Shown here in pieces: positions 33,419 to 43,300 of a DNA stretch of 64,000 nucleotides (its first letter is position 1; each line of letters starts with the position of its first letter). The notes under the pieces are model-generated. The model saw nothing but the letters and a program-made list of their open reading frames with translations, was not told the DNA's origin and did no database searches. The DNA is from Euryarchaeota archaeon UBA171 (lineage in GTDB: Archaea > Thermoplasmatota > Poseidoniia > Poseidoniales > Thalassarchaeaceae): NCBI GenBank assembly GCA_002497295.1, contig DANO01000029.1, positions 1 to 64,000 on the forward strand. The letters are read 5' to 3'. The translations under genes were made by a program, and so were the position numbers.

Positions 33419-34219
33419 TCACATAGAGGGCGGAGGCGGAGGCGGCATATCCGGTGGCGGAGGCGGAATATTGGAGTCTGAGTTTGGATCTTTATGTTCA
33501 GTGTCATCTCCCATTGTTTCTCCATTCATAGTTGATCTTGATGAGTTGAAAGCAATTCTTCTGGTTATCCTAAGGACTCTCCTATCATCGATTCGAACAA
33601 GACTTGAGGCACTAGCCCCCTCTTCTCGTTCGCCATCCCTGTATTCGAGAATCTGTAACTCATGCTGAGTGCCCTCAATCAATTCATGCAATCCTTCGCC
33701 ATCCTCGGTACTAGTCCATTGACGTAATCGCTTATTGCGAATGGGTGCCAATGAAATACGACGTTCGCGAGCGATTCTCTCTCTGATTTCCGTGCGACGT
33801 TCGCGTCTATTTTCAACGAATTGCTCAACTTCATCTTCAAATTCCATCTGAGCATCACTCGAAACAGTGTATTTCTCAGCAATCTTTGCTGAGTCTTTCG
33901 TTGATTCTGGACTTGTATTGTTGACAACGGGCGTATCCTCCAGGGGGACTGGGGCTGCAGGTGATTCAGGAGCCTGTGGTTCTGATGAGTCGCTCTTGAT
34001 TTCAATCGCGCTCGCTACAGGTACGGCTTTGATTGCTGCAATTGGTGCAATAATCTTCGGAGCGGGTCTTCCTGTGAACATGAGTATCGATAGCAGTGCT
34101 AGCAAGGTAGTGGCTCCTGCCAAACGAGCAATTGGAGTCACCGCCCCTTGTAAAATCAAAAATGCGGGCGTTCCCAGTAGAAACATCGACCAGACGATGA
34201 GCCTCGAGACTGACACCAT
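33419..34219 (-). CDS. membrane protein with charged coiled region and poly-proline tail
   Basis: A 266-residue protein with two N-terminal hydrophobic helices (about 6-26 and 30-49), a Pro/Ala/Ser linker, a highly charged helical stretch rich in Arg and Glu (around residues 125-165) and a C-terminal tail of proline runs (PPPPPDMPPPPPPSM). No family is recognised. It follows the RdgB gene by 27 bp on the same strand. The proline-rich end suggests binding to a partner protein. Confidence 0.75.
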   Translation of the reverse strand: MVSVSRLIVWSMFLLGTPAFLILQGAVTPIARLAGATTLLALLSILMFTGRPAPKIIAPIAAIKAVPVASAIEIKSDSSEPQAPESPAAPVPLEDTPVVNNTSPESTKDSAKIAEKYTVSSDAQMEFEDEVEQFVENRRERRTEIRERIARERRISLAPIRNKRLRQWTSTEDGEGLHELIEGTQHELQILEYRDGEREEGASASSLVRIDDRRVLRITRRIAFNSSRSTMNGETMGDDTEHKDPNSDSNIPPPPPDMPPPPPPSM

Positions 34220-34246
34220 ATGGGGGGCGGTTGATGTCGCCTGACT

Positions 34247-34855
34247 TCACATTGACGGAAAGTTGAGTTTCTCAACCATCATCTTCAGGGCCATTGTCCT
34301 ATGAGACAGAGCGGTCTTTTCTAACAAAGTCATTTCTGAGAATGTCCGGTCATCGCCTGCTTCGGGAATGAATATTGGATCGTATCCAAAACCAGAATCT
34401 CCTCTCGATTCTAACGATATTCTTCCCTTGCAGTGTCCTTGTACCGAGTGAATCCTTTCTCCGTCCCAGAATGAAATTGAAGAGATATATCGTGCTGATT
34501 TATCTTTACTTTCTTCGAGCAACTTTACTATTCCCTCGTTGCCGACTGTAGAATGAACATAAGAGGAATAGACTCCCGGGAATCCCCCAAGTGCATCGAT
34601 GAATAGCCCGGAATCCTCCACCATAAGCCAGTTGCCATTCAGCTCATCTTCTACCGAATCTAATACTTGCATTATTTTCGAATGTGCAATCTGGGCGCAA
34701 TTTTCCCCTTGTGGCTCTACCACGGAAATACTGGAAGAAATATCTTTCAGAGATCTTATTTTGATTTGTAGTTCAGACATAACTTGCGAGGCTTCGTCTA
34801 ACTTGTGTTCGTTACCAGTATGAAAGAATATGAGTTCTGGTTTTTCCCTATGCAT
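34247..34855 (-). CDS. XTP/dITP diphosphatase (RdgB/HAM1)
   Basis: A 202-residue house-cleaning nucleotide pyrophosphatase. It has FHTGNEHKLDEA near the N-terminus (SNxxK-type phosphate site), VEDSGLFIDALGGFPGVYSS with the general base, GRISLESRGDSGFGYDPIFI and the C-terminal LSHR. It removes deaminated purine nucleotides by releasing pyrophosphate. The ATG overlaps the stop end of bud32 by 8 bp, so they are translationally coupled. This bud32-rdgB link is seen in other euryarchaea. Confidence 0.94.
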   Translation of the reverse strand: MHREKPELIFFHTGNEHKLDEASQVMSELQIKIRSLKDISSSISVVEPQGENCAQIAHSKIMQVLDSVEDELNGNWLMVEDSGLFIDALGGFPGVYSSYVHSTVGNEGIVKLLEESKDKSARYISSISFWDGERIHSVQGHCKGRISLESRGDSGFGYDPIFIPEAGDDRTFSEMTLLEKTALSHRTMALKMMVEKLNFPSM

Positions 34856-35501
34856 GGTATCTCACCCTCCCTCGTATGGCCTCAAATCGATCTACAACTG
34901 CACGTGCATCGAAATTATCCGATTTTGAGTTATCGAGATAGCCCTTCAGAACTCTTTCCATAGATTCTGGCCTATCGACATGATGTGCGGAAAGACATTC
35001 GTGAAGAGAATGCAGATCGAGACCGAAATGTTCCATCTCGGCCACTAGACGGCCAAGACCATAGTCGATCAGAATCAAGTCATCGTCAGACCATATGGCA
35101 TTCAACGTGGTTACATCGCCATGCGATATGCCAGTTGAATGGATTTTCCGAATAGCCTGGCCTAGTTTATACTCGACTTGATGATCAGAATCCTCTCGGA
35201 GAACTTGAGCAAGACTCCGTCCTTCTACCCTACTCATCATTATCCATCCCTCTGCTGGGTCAATTCCAAATAAAATCGGAGATTTGACTCCATTTTCACA
35301 GAGGCGGACAAGAATCCTAGCTTCGGCGAATATCCTTTGGCGAGAAAGATTCCGTTCGAGGGCGGGGTGCCGGTATCCTCTTGGAATTCTTCGCTTTAGT
35401 ACGGCATCTCTTCCGATCCACGTGCCTGAAATGACCTCAGCTTCAGCACCAAGATGAATAGTTTCTAGGGCAACCCATGGCAGCCACTCGTCCCCGGCCA
35501 T
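34848..35501 (-). CDS. bud32: KEOPS kinase Bud32
   Basis: A 217-residue atypical small kinase. It has AVLKRRIPRGYRHPALERNL (residues about 28-47), the FAEARIL helix, the catalytic loop SHGDVTTLN and the metal motif LIDYGLG. Bud32 supports Kae1 in making N6-threonylcarbamoyl-adenosine on tRNA. In many euryarchaea it is fused to Kae1; here it stands alone, and kae1 is not in the window. It is divergent from nadA with the two start codons side by side (35501/35502). Confidence 0.95.
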   Translation of the reverse strand: MAGDEWLPWVALETIHLGAEAEVISGTWIGRDAVLKRRIPRGYRHPALERNLSRQRIFAEARILVRLCENGVKSPILFGIDPAEGWIMMSRVEGRSLAQVLREDSDHQVEYKLGQAIRKIHSTGISHGDVTTLNAIWSDDDLILIDYGLGRLVAEMEHFGLDLHSLHECLSAHHVDRPESMERVLKGYLDNSKSDNFDARAVVDRFEAIRGRVRYHA

Positions 35502-36647
35502 ATGGGTTCCACATTAGATGGCTTGAAAGGTATTGCAGTCAGAAGGAGTTCTGTCGACATGGTCCTGAAATTACCGCCATTGCCCCAGAGAAAAGATCTG
35601 GTTCATCCTATATCGATGAATAATGACGAGTTGGAGATTGAGGCACATAGGCTGATGGAACGCATAGGGCAAAAAATGAGATGGAGTCTTGACGCCTGTC
35701 GAACAATCGCGCCGTTAACATTGAAAATCAATCATCTAAAGAAAGAGAAGGACGTGATTCTGATTGCACATACGTATCAAACACCAGACATTGTCTATGG
35801 GGTTGCAGATGCTGTTGGAGATAGCTACACACTCTCGAAAATAGCCAGAGATGCCCCTCAATCAATCATACTGTTCTCGAGTGTACGATTCATGGCAGAG
35901 ACGGCCAAAATCCTCAGTCCTGATAAGACGGTTCTCCATCCATCTCCAGAAGCTGGTTGTTCGCTATCAGAAGGAATCAATGCAGATGATGTTCGCAAGC
36001 TTAGAGCACTGCATCCAGGCGTACCCGTGGCTTGTTACATCAATACAACTGCAGCTGTTAAAGCTGAGTGTGATGTTTGTGTCACCAGCAGCAATTATCT
36101 TTCAATTGCAGAAAATCTTCCTGGTGATGAGTTAATTTTCGTTCCAGACAGGCTCATGGGCCAACATCTGAGGACCCATCTTGAGGGGAAGAAGACCGTG
36201 TATCTGCATGAGGCGGATTGCGAAGTTCATGCAGCATTCAACACGACTAGCATCCAACGTCAGAGAAGAGAGGCGCGGAAGAGGGGGATTGAGTTGCGAG
36301 TGCTGGCCCATCCAGAATGTGATGCCGATGTGCTGGCTGCAAGTGATTTTGTTGGGAGTTCGGAGAGGATACTTATCGAAGCAAAGCGAATTGCATCCGA
36401 AGAGGAGGCTGCAGTGATGATGATTACCGAATGCGGCACAGCAGAGCGAGCCATGGCTGAATCAGAAAAGCCAATTGAACTGATGGGTACTTGTTCAATG
36501 TGCAGACACATGAAGAGAACTCATCTGGAAGACATCCTACAAGCTATTGAATCTCCAAGAGGGGATCAAATCATTGAGATAGGGGACGATGTAATAGGTA
36601 GAGCTCGAGACTGTCTCAATCAAATGTTTGAACTTGCTGAATCTTGA
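35502..36647 (+). CDS. nadA: quinolinate synthase NadA
   Basis: A quinolinate synthase of up to 381 residues. It condenses iminoaspartate with dihydroxyacetone phosphate using a [4Fe-4S] cluster in NAD synthesis. The cluster Cys candidates are in SPEAGCSLSEG, the ECDVC stretch and the C-terminal GTCSMCRHMK; HTYQTPDIVYGVADAVGDSY and HPECD are substrate-site segments. The start is uncertain: the ATG at 35502 abuts the bud32 start, while internal ATGs at 35559 and 35616 leave room for a promoter. The 3' end overlaps the PAP2 gene by 28 bp. nadB and nadC are not in the window. Confidence 0.95.
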   Translation: MGSTLDGLKGIAVRRSSVDMVLKLPPLPQRKDLVHPISMNNDELEIEAHRLMERIGQKMRWSLDACRTIAPLTLKINHLKKEKDVILIAHTYQTPDIVYGVADAVGDSYTLSKIARDAPQSIILFSSVRFMAETAKILSPDKTVLHPSPEAGCSLSEGINADDVRKLRALHPGVPVACYINTTAAVKAECDVCVTSSNYLSIAENLPGDELIFVPDRLMGQHLRTHLEGKKTVYLHEADCEVHAAFNTTSIQRQRREARKRGIELRVLAHPECDADVLAASDFVGSSERILIEAKRIASEEEAAVMMITECGTAERAMAESEKPIELMGTCSMCRHMKRTHLEDILQAIESPRGDQIIEIGDDVIGRARDCLNQMFELAES

Positions 36648-38725
36648 GAGTGTTTGCTCTCTGATGCTGCTTGGACGGTCCAGACCATTAGAAGTGGAGC
36701 GAGTATCACCACTGCAGCTTGGAGGAGTATGGATGAATATGGCTCAAATGGATCTTCTAAATTGTATACTTCCAGTATAGTGTTTCCATCCTCATCAGTG
36801 ACAAGCCATGCAGCGCCGATAGAAACAATTCTTGGATCTTCGTGAAATGCCTCTGAACCACTTGTAAGTGAAATCAAAATCTTTTCACTTCTGTCGTAGA
36901 GATATACATCATTTAAGTTGCTATCAGTATCTTGATTGTTTGGATCGAAGGCTGTGATTTGAGTGAAAACTATCCTATCATCTGTCATATGTGGGCTCCA
37001 TGCATCCCAAGCTGGTTCTGATATAATGGCAGAATTTCCAACTACTCTATCGACGAGGACAACGCGTCGTATCTGACCGACATCCACGACTACTGCAATG
37101 GATGTTCCATCCGCTGATATCTCAGTGATTGTCCCGTTAACTGGGTCAACGAAGATTTCTGCATCTATTAGTCCAGATTCTATTTCATCACTAGCAGAGG
37201 CATTGACGAAGATGTTCTGTCTTGTCTCCGACGATACTGAGAATATGCCTAACTTTGGGCCATCTGTTCCATTGATTGCCCATATTACTGTATCACCATA
37301 CGCTGCAAGTGCGGTTGCGCCAGCCGCCTCCGGTATCTTCGCAAGTTCTAATCCTGAAGGGTACAGAATCGATATTCCCTCGTTGTTCAGTAAGGCAGCA
37401 TAAGAAGTGCCATCCACCATTGTACCAATCGCAAGCTCCTGTATTCTCATTTCCACATCGTTCCTATATTGTGGTGAAATCGTACCGAAGGAAGTATCGA
37501 TTGCGAACCAGTCGAATCTGAAACCTGCATAAATTGCCATCTTATCTTCGGATATTTCGACAGACGGGGTAATTGCCCATGGAGCACCTCCAACCACGAA
37601 TGACTCAGATGTGCTTAGGTTCCATGCTGTGATCGTGGGTGTCTCATCGGGTGTTTCATTGACTGCGATCATCCACTCGCCCTCTCCTGTTGCCTCTGAT
37701 GGGAATTCGACGCCCTCCAAGGGGAATGATTGGTGTGTGGCATCATAGACGAGTATGGTCGTCGTCAGGAAGAGGACTGCGACTATGGCAGCCGAAGTCT
37801 GCTTCCTGGAAGCCTGTCGATAAGGCCTCAAAGCTCTTGAAATAATTCTTCTTGCCTTCTTCAAAGCCAGTTTCGGATTATCTATCAATAGAGCAAATCG
37901 TCTTCCTATCAAGCGTTCATCAAAGGCTCCCCAGACGCCTTTTCTGGTTTTATCTGCGAGGGCTACTGCAAGATGCGCAATTATTACGCCCCCGAGTATA
38001 TCTGCAATCCAATGGATGCCAAGGTACACGATTGTGAAGCTTGTTACGAGGATGAACGCGCCGAGTAGTTTCGTAAATCTGTTCCACCTCCCATCATCAT
38101 CCCATCGGATAAAAGCCAGCCAGATGGCAACGGGCATTCCAACATGGAGGCTTGGCATCCCATTGGTAAACGGATCAATGCCTGCGAACCAGTTCCTAAT
38201 CTCCGGAGTTAAGTCGTAGGCCAATGTTTCCATGCCGGGTATGACATCACCTGTGACTCGCACGTTTAGGAAGAGATAGAATGGCACAGCTAAGATGTAG
38301 ACATAGAAAATTGTCAGTGATACCCTATCTGCCATGTATCTGTCATCAGCGTAAATGGGATAAATGAAAGATGAGAACATTGCAGTCATATATCCCATTA
38401 CATAGAAGTGAGTGAGTCCCACAGTGAGGAATTTCGACTGAAAGGCATCCTGAACCCAGAGAACAACATCGCCCTCGATAGCATAGATATACGGGGTAAT
38501 TTCGATTCTTGTGCTAGCCATAAGAGCCCTATCTATTTGGTCAAGCGGGTCTTTCCAAAGATACACGGAGAAGACGATGATCATGTGGAACCAATATCTT
38601 CGGAACATGTCCACGTAAGCACTCCATGAGTGGCGAATGAATCTCGGTCTAAGCAACGGCATCAATGCGATGCTACAGAGTATTGCTGCAGTAACCCAAG
38701 TGAGATAGATGCCCGTCTGCGCCAT
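36620..38725 (-). CDS. PAP2-family membrane phosphatase fused to an extracytoplasmic propeller-like domain
   Basis: About 701 residues. The first 310 hold six or so membrane helices and the PAP2/inositolphosphotransferase signature GMPSLHVGMPVA (189-200) with GIHWIADILGG (236-246). After a further helix near residues 305-325 comes about 340 residues of beta-rich sequence with repeated four-stranded-sheet-like units (WAITPSVEISEDKMAIYAGF, WSPHMTDDRIVFTQ, IVSIGAAWLVTDEDGNTI) resembling a TolB/WD propeller, and a final helix near residue 680. The first half would transfer or remove a lipid phosphate; the outer half may bind a ligand. The ATG at 38725 is preferred to a GTG at 38752. Confidence 0.85.
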   Translation of the reverse strand: MAQTGIYLTWVTAAILCSIALMPLLRPRFIRHSWSAYVDMFRRYWFHMIIVFSVYLWKDPLDQIDRALMASTRIEITPYIYAIEGDVVLWVQDAFQSKFLTVGLTHFYVMGYMTAMFSSFIYPIYADDRYMADRVSLTIFYVYILAVPFYLFLNVRVTGDVIPGMETLAYDLTPEIRNWFAGIDPFTNGMPSLHVGMPVAIWLAFIRWDDDGRWNRFTKLLGAFILVTSFTIVYLGIHWIADILGGVIIAHLAVALADKTRKGVWGAFDERLIGRRFALLIDNPKLALKKARRIISRALRPYRQASRKQTSAAIVAVLFLTTTILVYDATHQSFPLEGVEFPSEATGEGEWMIAVNETPDETPTITAWNLSTSESFVVGGAPWAITPSVEISEDKMAIYAGFRFDWFAIDTSFGTISPQYRNDVEMRIQELAIGTMVDGTSYAALLNNEGISILYPSGLELAKIPEAAGATALAAYGDTVIWAINGTDGPKLGIFSVSSETRQNIFVNASASDEIESGLIDAEIFVDPVNGTITEISADGTSIAVVVDVGQIRRVVLVDRVVGNSAIISEPAWDAWSPHMTDDRIVFTQITAFDPNNQDTDSNLNDVYLYDRSEKILISLTSGSEAFHEDPRIVSIGAAWLVTDEDGNTILEVYNLEDPFEPYSSILLQAAVVILAPLLMVWTVQAASESKHSQDSASSNI

Positions 38726-38781
38726 GTTACGAGCCTGTGTGCCCGTGTCCACATCATGAATGGAACCCCTGTGAGGAGGTT

Positions 38782-39795
38782 TTACCGAATATTGACGGGT
38801 GTTCTCTCTGTTGCTTCGACTATTTCCATAACTTTGTCGACTACATTGACAAAGGATCTTGCTGTTGTCCCCTCGGGATCTGCGATAATTCGGTGTACTC
38901 CATCATCACCACCCCTGACGACTCCTGGATCAAAAGGAATCTTGCCCAAAAAGGGGACTTCCAAATCCTTAGCTGCTTTCTCCCCTCCACCGGATTTGAA
39001 AACATCCAGAACAGTTTCCCATCTCCCGTTTTCGTCAGTTTCTAACTCCAAGGTTAAACCACCGGGTGCGTCTATTGATACGGATGATCCAGCCGATGCA
39101 GATCCTGTCAATGTATATCCGCTCATATTTTCTACGACGCCTATTACTGGAAGAGAGACTGTCTTGGCGAAATTAATCGACTTTCGACTATCGAGTAAAG
39201 CAACTTCCTGAGGAGTCGTTACAATGACGACTCCGTCTATCCCGGGAAGATTCTGTGAAACAGTGAGTGGTTCGTCACTCGTCCCTGGAGGGAAATCAAT
39301 GATGAGCGCATCCAATTTGCCCCATGCTACATCTCCTATGAATTGCTGAATAGCACCGAGTTTAATCGGTCCCCTCCAAATGACTGGCTTGTCAGGATCT
39401 TCGATGAGGAATGCCATTGAAATGACTTTGATTCCTTCGGGGCCGATTGCTGGGAATATCTGGCCCTCCTCGACATGTAGCTCGGCTTCTTCAAGTGCCA
39501 GCATCTTGGGAATGTTTGGGCCTGTTATATCGATATCCATGATTCCAACTGACATACCTCTGCGTGCGAGAGTGAGGGCTAAGCCGACAGAAACGGTGGA
39601 CTTTCCAACACCACCTTTGCCTGAGAGGACCATTATCTTGTGTTTAATCGACTTATCCATCTCTTCCATTCGCATCTTCCGACGCATCTGAGCGTATGCC
39701 TGCTCCATTTGTGCAGCCTGTTCATTTGTGGCAGCAGTCTTCTCATTATCCTCGGGTTTATCGCCAGTGTGATACGAAACGGGGCCCTTTGCCAT
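38782..39795 (-). CDS. Mrp/NBP35-family P-loop ATPase lacking all cysteines
   Basis: A 337-residue Mrp-type ATPase with the deviant Walker A GKGGVGKST (59-67), DIDITGPNIPKML (87-99), IIDFPPGTSDEPL (165-177) and ENMSGY (222-227). In iron-sulfur carrier members ENMSG is followed by CPHC, which binds a bridging cluster. Here residues 228-267 are instead a 40-residue Ser/Gly/beta-rich insertion before GGGEKAA (269-275). I find no Cys anywhere in the protein. ATP binding should persist, but the usual cluster-carrier chemistry cannot. A 50-residue N-terminal extension is rich in Gln, Met and Lys. Confidence 0.9.
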   Translation of the reverse strand: MAKGPVSYHTGDKPEDNEKTAATNEQAAQMEQAYAQMRRKMRMEEMDKSIKHKIMVLSGKGGVGKSTVSVGLALTLARRGMSVGIMDIDITGPNIPKMLALEEAELHVEEGQIFPAIGPEGIKVISMAFLIEDPDKPVIWRGPIKLGAIQQFIGDVAWGKLDALIIDFPPGTSDEPLTVSQNLPGIDGVVIVTTPQEVALLDSRKSINFAKTVSLPVIGVVENMSGYTLTGSASAGSSVSIDAPGGLTLELETDENGRWETVLDVFKSGGGEKAAKDLEVPFLGKIPFDPGVVRGGDDGVHRIIADPEGTTARSFVNVVDKVMEIVEATERTPVNIR

Positions 39796-39893
39796 GTTTG
39801 CTCACATCGACACCGATACTTCAAACTGAGTCTGCCCGTGTATGGTTATTATGTACGCGATATTCAAGTATGTTATGTCCTGTTAATGTGGAT

Positions 39894-40274
39894 ATGAAGT
39901 TACTTTTCGTCTGCGTGGGAAACACTTGCAGGAGTCAGATGGCTGAATCGATTGCAAGATATCTTGGGCACGAGGCATATTCGGGAGGCACTGATCCCGG
40001 GAACAGCGTATCTGGAAATGCGATAGAGGCACTTTTGGAAGGAGGGTATTCCTCGGAAGGCCTTACTCCAAAATCAATTGATCTCGTTTACCCGGGGGAT
40101 TACGATATGATAATCAGCATGGGGTGTGGTGTTTCATGTCCAAACATACCTATCGACGAAGATTGGGGGTTGGAAGATCCGGTTGGTCAGAATCTCGAAG
40201 TCTTCAGAAGCACCAGAGACGAAATTCTGCTTCGAATCTCAAGAATGGTCGGTGACCTCTCGACCGACGCATAG
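39894..40274 (+). CDS. ArsC-type arsenate reductase (low-molecular-weight phosphatase fold)
   Basis: A 126-residue protein with the phosphatase loop CVGNTCR (residues 7-13, CX5R) at its N-terminus and a second cysteine pair GCGVSC (77-82) followed by PNIPIDEDWGLEDPVGQ, which matches the thioredoxin-coupled arsenate reductases (the CxxxxxxC plus WGFDDP segment), more than tyrosine phosphatases. The redox triad would be Cys7, Cys78 and Cys82. It reduces arsenate to arsenite. The ATG at 39894 is chosen because the fold begins there (MKLLFVCVGN). It ends 30 bp before tRNA-Gly. Confidence 0.9.
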   Translation: MKLLFVCVGNTCRSQMAESIARYLGHEAYSGGTDPGNSVSGNAIEALLEGGYSSEGLTPKSIDLVYPGDYDMIISMGCGVSCPNIPIDEDWGLEDPVGQNLEVFRSTRDEILLRISRMVGDLSTDA

Positions 40275-40304
40275 AAAAGGCAAGTTCCGGACACTCGCCT
40301 CACT

Positions 40305-40379
40305 GCGAGCGTAGTGTAGTGGTTATCACCCCACGTTGCCAACGTGGGAACCCGGGTTCAAATCCCGGCGCTCGCACCA
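40305..40379 (+). tRNA. tRNA-Gly (GCC)
   Basis: A complete cloverleaf. The acceptor arms GCGAGCG and CGCTCGC pair fully, followed by discriminator A and an encoded CCA (40377-40379). The anticodon stem CCACG/CGTGG holds loop TTGCCAA with anticodon GCC at 40338-40340. The T arm is CCGGG-TTCAAAT-CCCGG. No intron. An A-rich box TAGAAAAGG lies about 25-34 nt upstream as likely promoter. The 3' end is 1 nt from the stop of the convergent surface-protein gene. Confidence 0.97.
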
Positions 40380-40380
40380 T

Positions 40381-43300
40381 CTATTCAATCGATTCATCAG
40401 AGATGAAAACTCTGATTATCGCCCCGATTGCGCCCATTGTCAGCATTGCTGCGACTACAACTGCCAGTATGTCGGCATTGCTTCCCAGCCAGCTAGCAGA
40501 ATCTGGTGATTCCTCCCTAACAAGTGTGATCTGATGGTCTTGTTCTTCAAGAGGGGTCATGGATTGGTAGATATCAGTCGCCCTGATTCTTATTTCCATG
40601 GTTCCCGGTTCTAGAGAAGTTCTTGCATTGAATTCAACAGAGTACACTCCGTCCCCTGCAATGCTATCTCCATTGATGCCATTGTCATTCATGTTCAACC
40701 AGGACTCCGATGACCCGATTGGAGCTAAGCGGCCTATCTTCGTCTGAACGACAGAAACTCCGTCTGGATCGGACACGCTTACCTCCAAGACATGTCGGAT
40801 GGGTTCCCCTGAAATTGGTAAAACTACAGAATCGAGGTATTCTTCCCCTGTGGTCTGCGAATCTCCCCTGATTAGTATAGAGGTGGAAATCATGGGAGGT
40901 TCATTCAGTACGATGAATGAGACGTCGTCGCCCAATACGCCAGTATGGATCGTTCTTGCACCGAATGAGTCCTCAAGTACGACAGGGAAAACCACCTTTC
41001 CTGGACTCACGCCAAATGGCATTATGGCGCTGCCTGACCATGTATCTCCACTTAATTCAAGCATCACCTTATCACCGCCATATGATTGTAAATCTATGCT
41101 AACAGTCGCAATTCCATGCATATCCATCGCATCAACTGAGATAGAGAACTCTTCACCCCGGAATAGTCGATTTGGTGCCCTATCGACTTCTATGACCTTG
41201 GGTCCTGGGTTAGTGATGTTCAGTATGACGTTCTCGGAAATTGTCGCCCAGATGTCCTGCACGTAGATAGTGGCTTCCATGGCCCCATAGAATAGTCCCG
41301 AGGAGTTGGCTTGGGCAGTCCAGATATCGTCATGGACGACAAGGTCGCCTGATAGGCCCGAGTCTGAAAGCTCCAACATCCCCCAATCCTCGCCATGGAG
41401 ATCTATCATGACCGAAACTACGTCAGTATCCGGATCCACAATGGTAATTTCGAGATGCACAGTGCCCCCTTCTCCACGCCATATCCCCTCTCTGTAAGCA
41501 ACGCCTGTAATCTCGGGGAGGGTATTCTCAGCAGCAGTAATGACAGATGGCCTGAGCACCCTGTCAACTGTCTGAGTTTCCCTGAATATCGATATATCTT
41601 CGTCCTCCACAATGGGCAATGACATCGTACGCTCACAATAGATCAACAATCCTGCCAAGATTCCTTCGTTCACCGTAGAACCAATTGCTTGTCCTCCCCC
41701 TGGATATGTTCCAATCCATTCTGCTGACTTGACCTCATGGCCATCGATATCTGCAATCGAGGTGTTTTGTACTTCAACGGCCATTGAAAATCGGCCATCG
41801 TGCACCAAATCTATCCTATCGCCCTGAGTTAGCACATCAGGTACCAGCCCAGACTCTCTAGTCACATTTGAAGAAAGAATAGAAACGGCCTCGGGAGGCA
41901 CTGGGCTGAGAACAATTGGAGACTCTGGCGGGTATTCATTGTTGACTTCTCCATTATCCTCCACATAGCGATATCTCACTACTGGAGATTCCCAATCGAT
42001 GTAGGGGGACGTGTAAAGATACGTAAGATTGTGATCGGAATAAAGCTCCTGACCAGGAACAGTGAATGTGGATCCTGAGACGTTGAACCAATATTCATCA
42101 CGAATAACGATCACATCGTGATCAACTCCAGAAGAGTTGGTCTGTACACCGGTATTCACGATTTGCCTGACTGATCCAAATGTTCCGGAGGCGGTACCAG
42201 AATAAATTCCATCGAGAATGAATGTATCAGCGATGATTACCCCGTCTAACTGTTCATTGTAAATCTCTTCAATAGTCCCATTTACCTCGATTTGAATGCC
42301 ATTATCATCCTCAATCAAGACGTCGAAATCGCCTTCTCCTCTGAATCTCTGATGTTGCTCGACGCGCTGATCTCCTTCCCAACGTTCTCTCAGTATGAAC
42401 TCGTCGAGTTCGAAGTTTATTCTATCTGAGTCAAACTCAATCATTGCGGTGGCCATTGCCTCGATCCAGATGTCCTGGAAGACTCGTTCGCCATCTACAT
42501 CGATGGTTTGGTACCTCAACAGGGATATTTCGCCCGATATATCGAGTGAGCCCTCTTCATTTGAATTCAAAACTAATGAGCCGTTTGCCTCGAGTTCTAG
42601 TTGCTCCGTAACTATTCCATTTTCTAGTATTCTTGTGAATTTGGCTTCTCTAACTGTGCCATCGACCGATATGCCCTCCATTCCATCATAGAGGATCATT
42701 CGTATTGTTCCTGAACCTTCTAGTTGGAACTTCTGGCTGGAAAGCTCAGTTCCATTCCAAGACTCGTTCAACCATGCTCTCTGAATATCCAATTTTACAT
42801 CGATCTCCCTGTCTTGATCGTTGAGCATCAATCGTATAGTCCCGTTTCCGAGCTCATTGGCTTCTAGATTCAAATCTGAGCGCTGCTGCCACCCTCTTCC
42901 AGTTACAGACAATGCAGTTTCGTCAGCTCCAGAAGTTAACGACCAAGTTGTTTCTCTGGTGATTTCATGGTCCATCACCGGCTGATTCCACATGGTGACT
43001 TCGAACGACCTCTCACAAGATGCTTCGGTTGTTTCGACCGAGATGGAAACAATGTCTCCAAAAGACGGAGCATGGGACATCTGTATGTCTATCACCCCTC
43101 CTGCGGTGAGAGAGGAATACGTTCCAACCTGGATTCCAGTGTTATCTAGATGGGTTGCGATTACATCTACATTAGAAGGATCCACTGCGAAAGGGAACGA
43201 CGGATAGAATTGTACTCTGTAAGCATGTTGGGTTTGTTCCTCTGAATCGCTCCAAAAGGTTCCCCAGTCTGCATGTATGATACATTCTCTGGAGTCGGGC

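Noticed and set aside
40305..40379. tRNA-Gly as an integration site for a mobile element
   Set aside because: No integrase gene and no second copy of the tRNA 3' end were noticed; genes on both sides look native.
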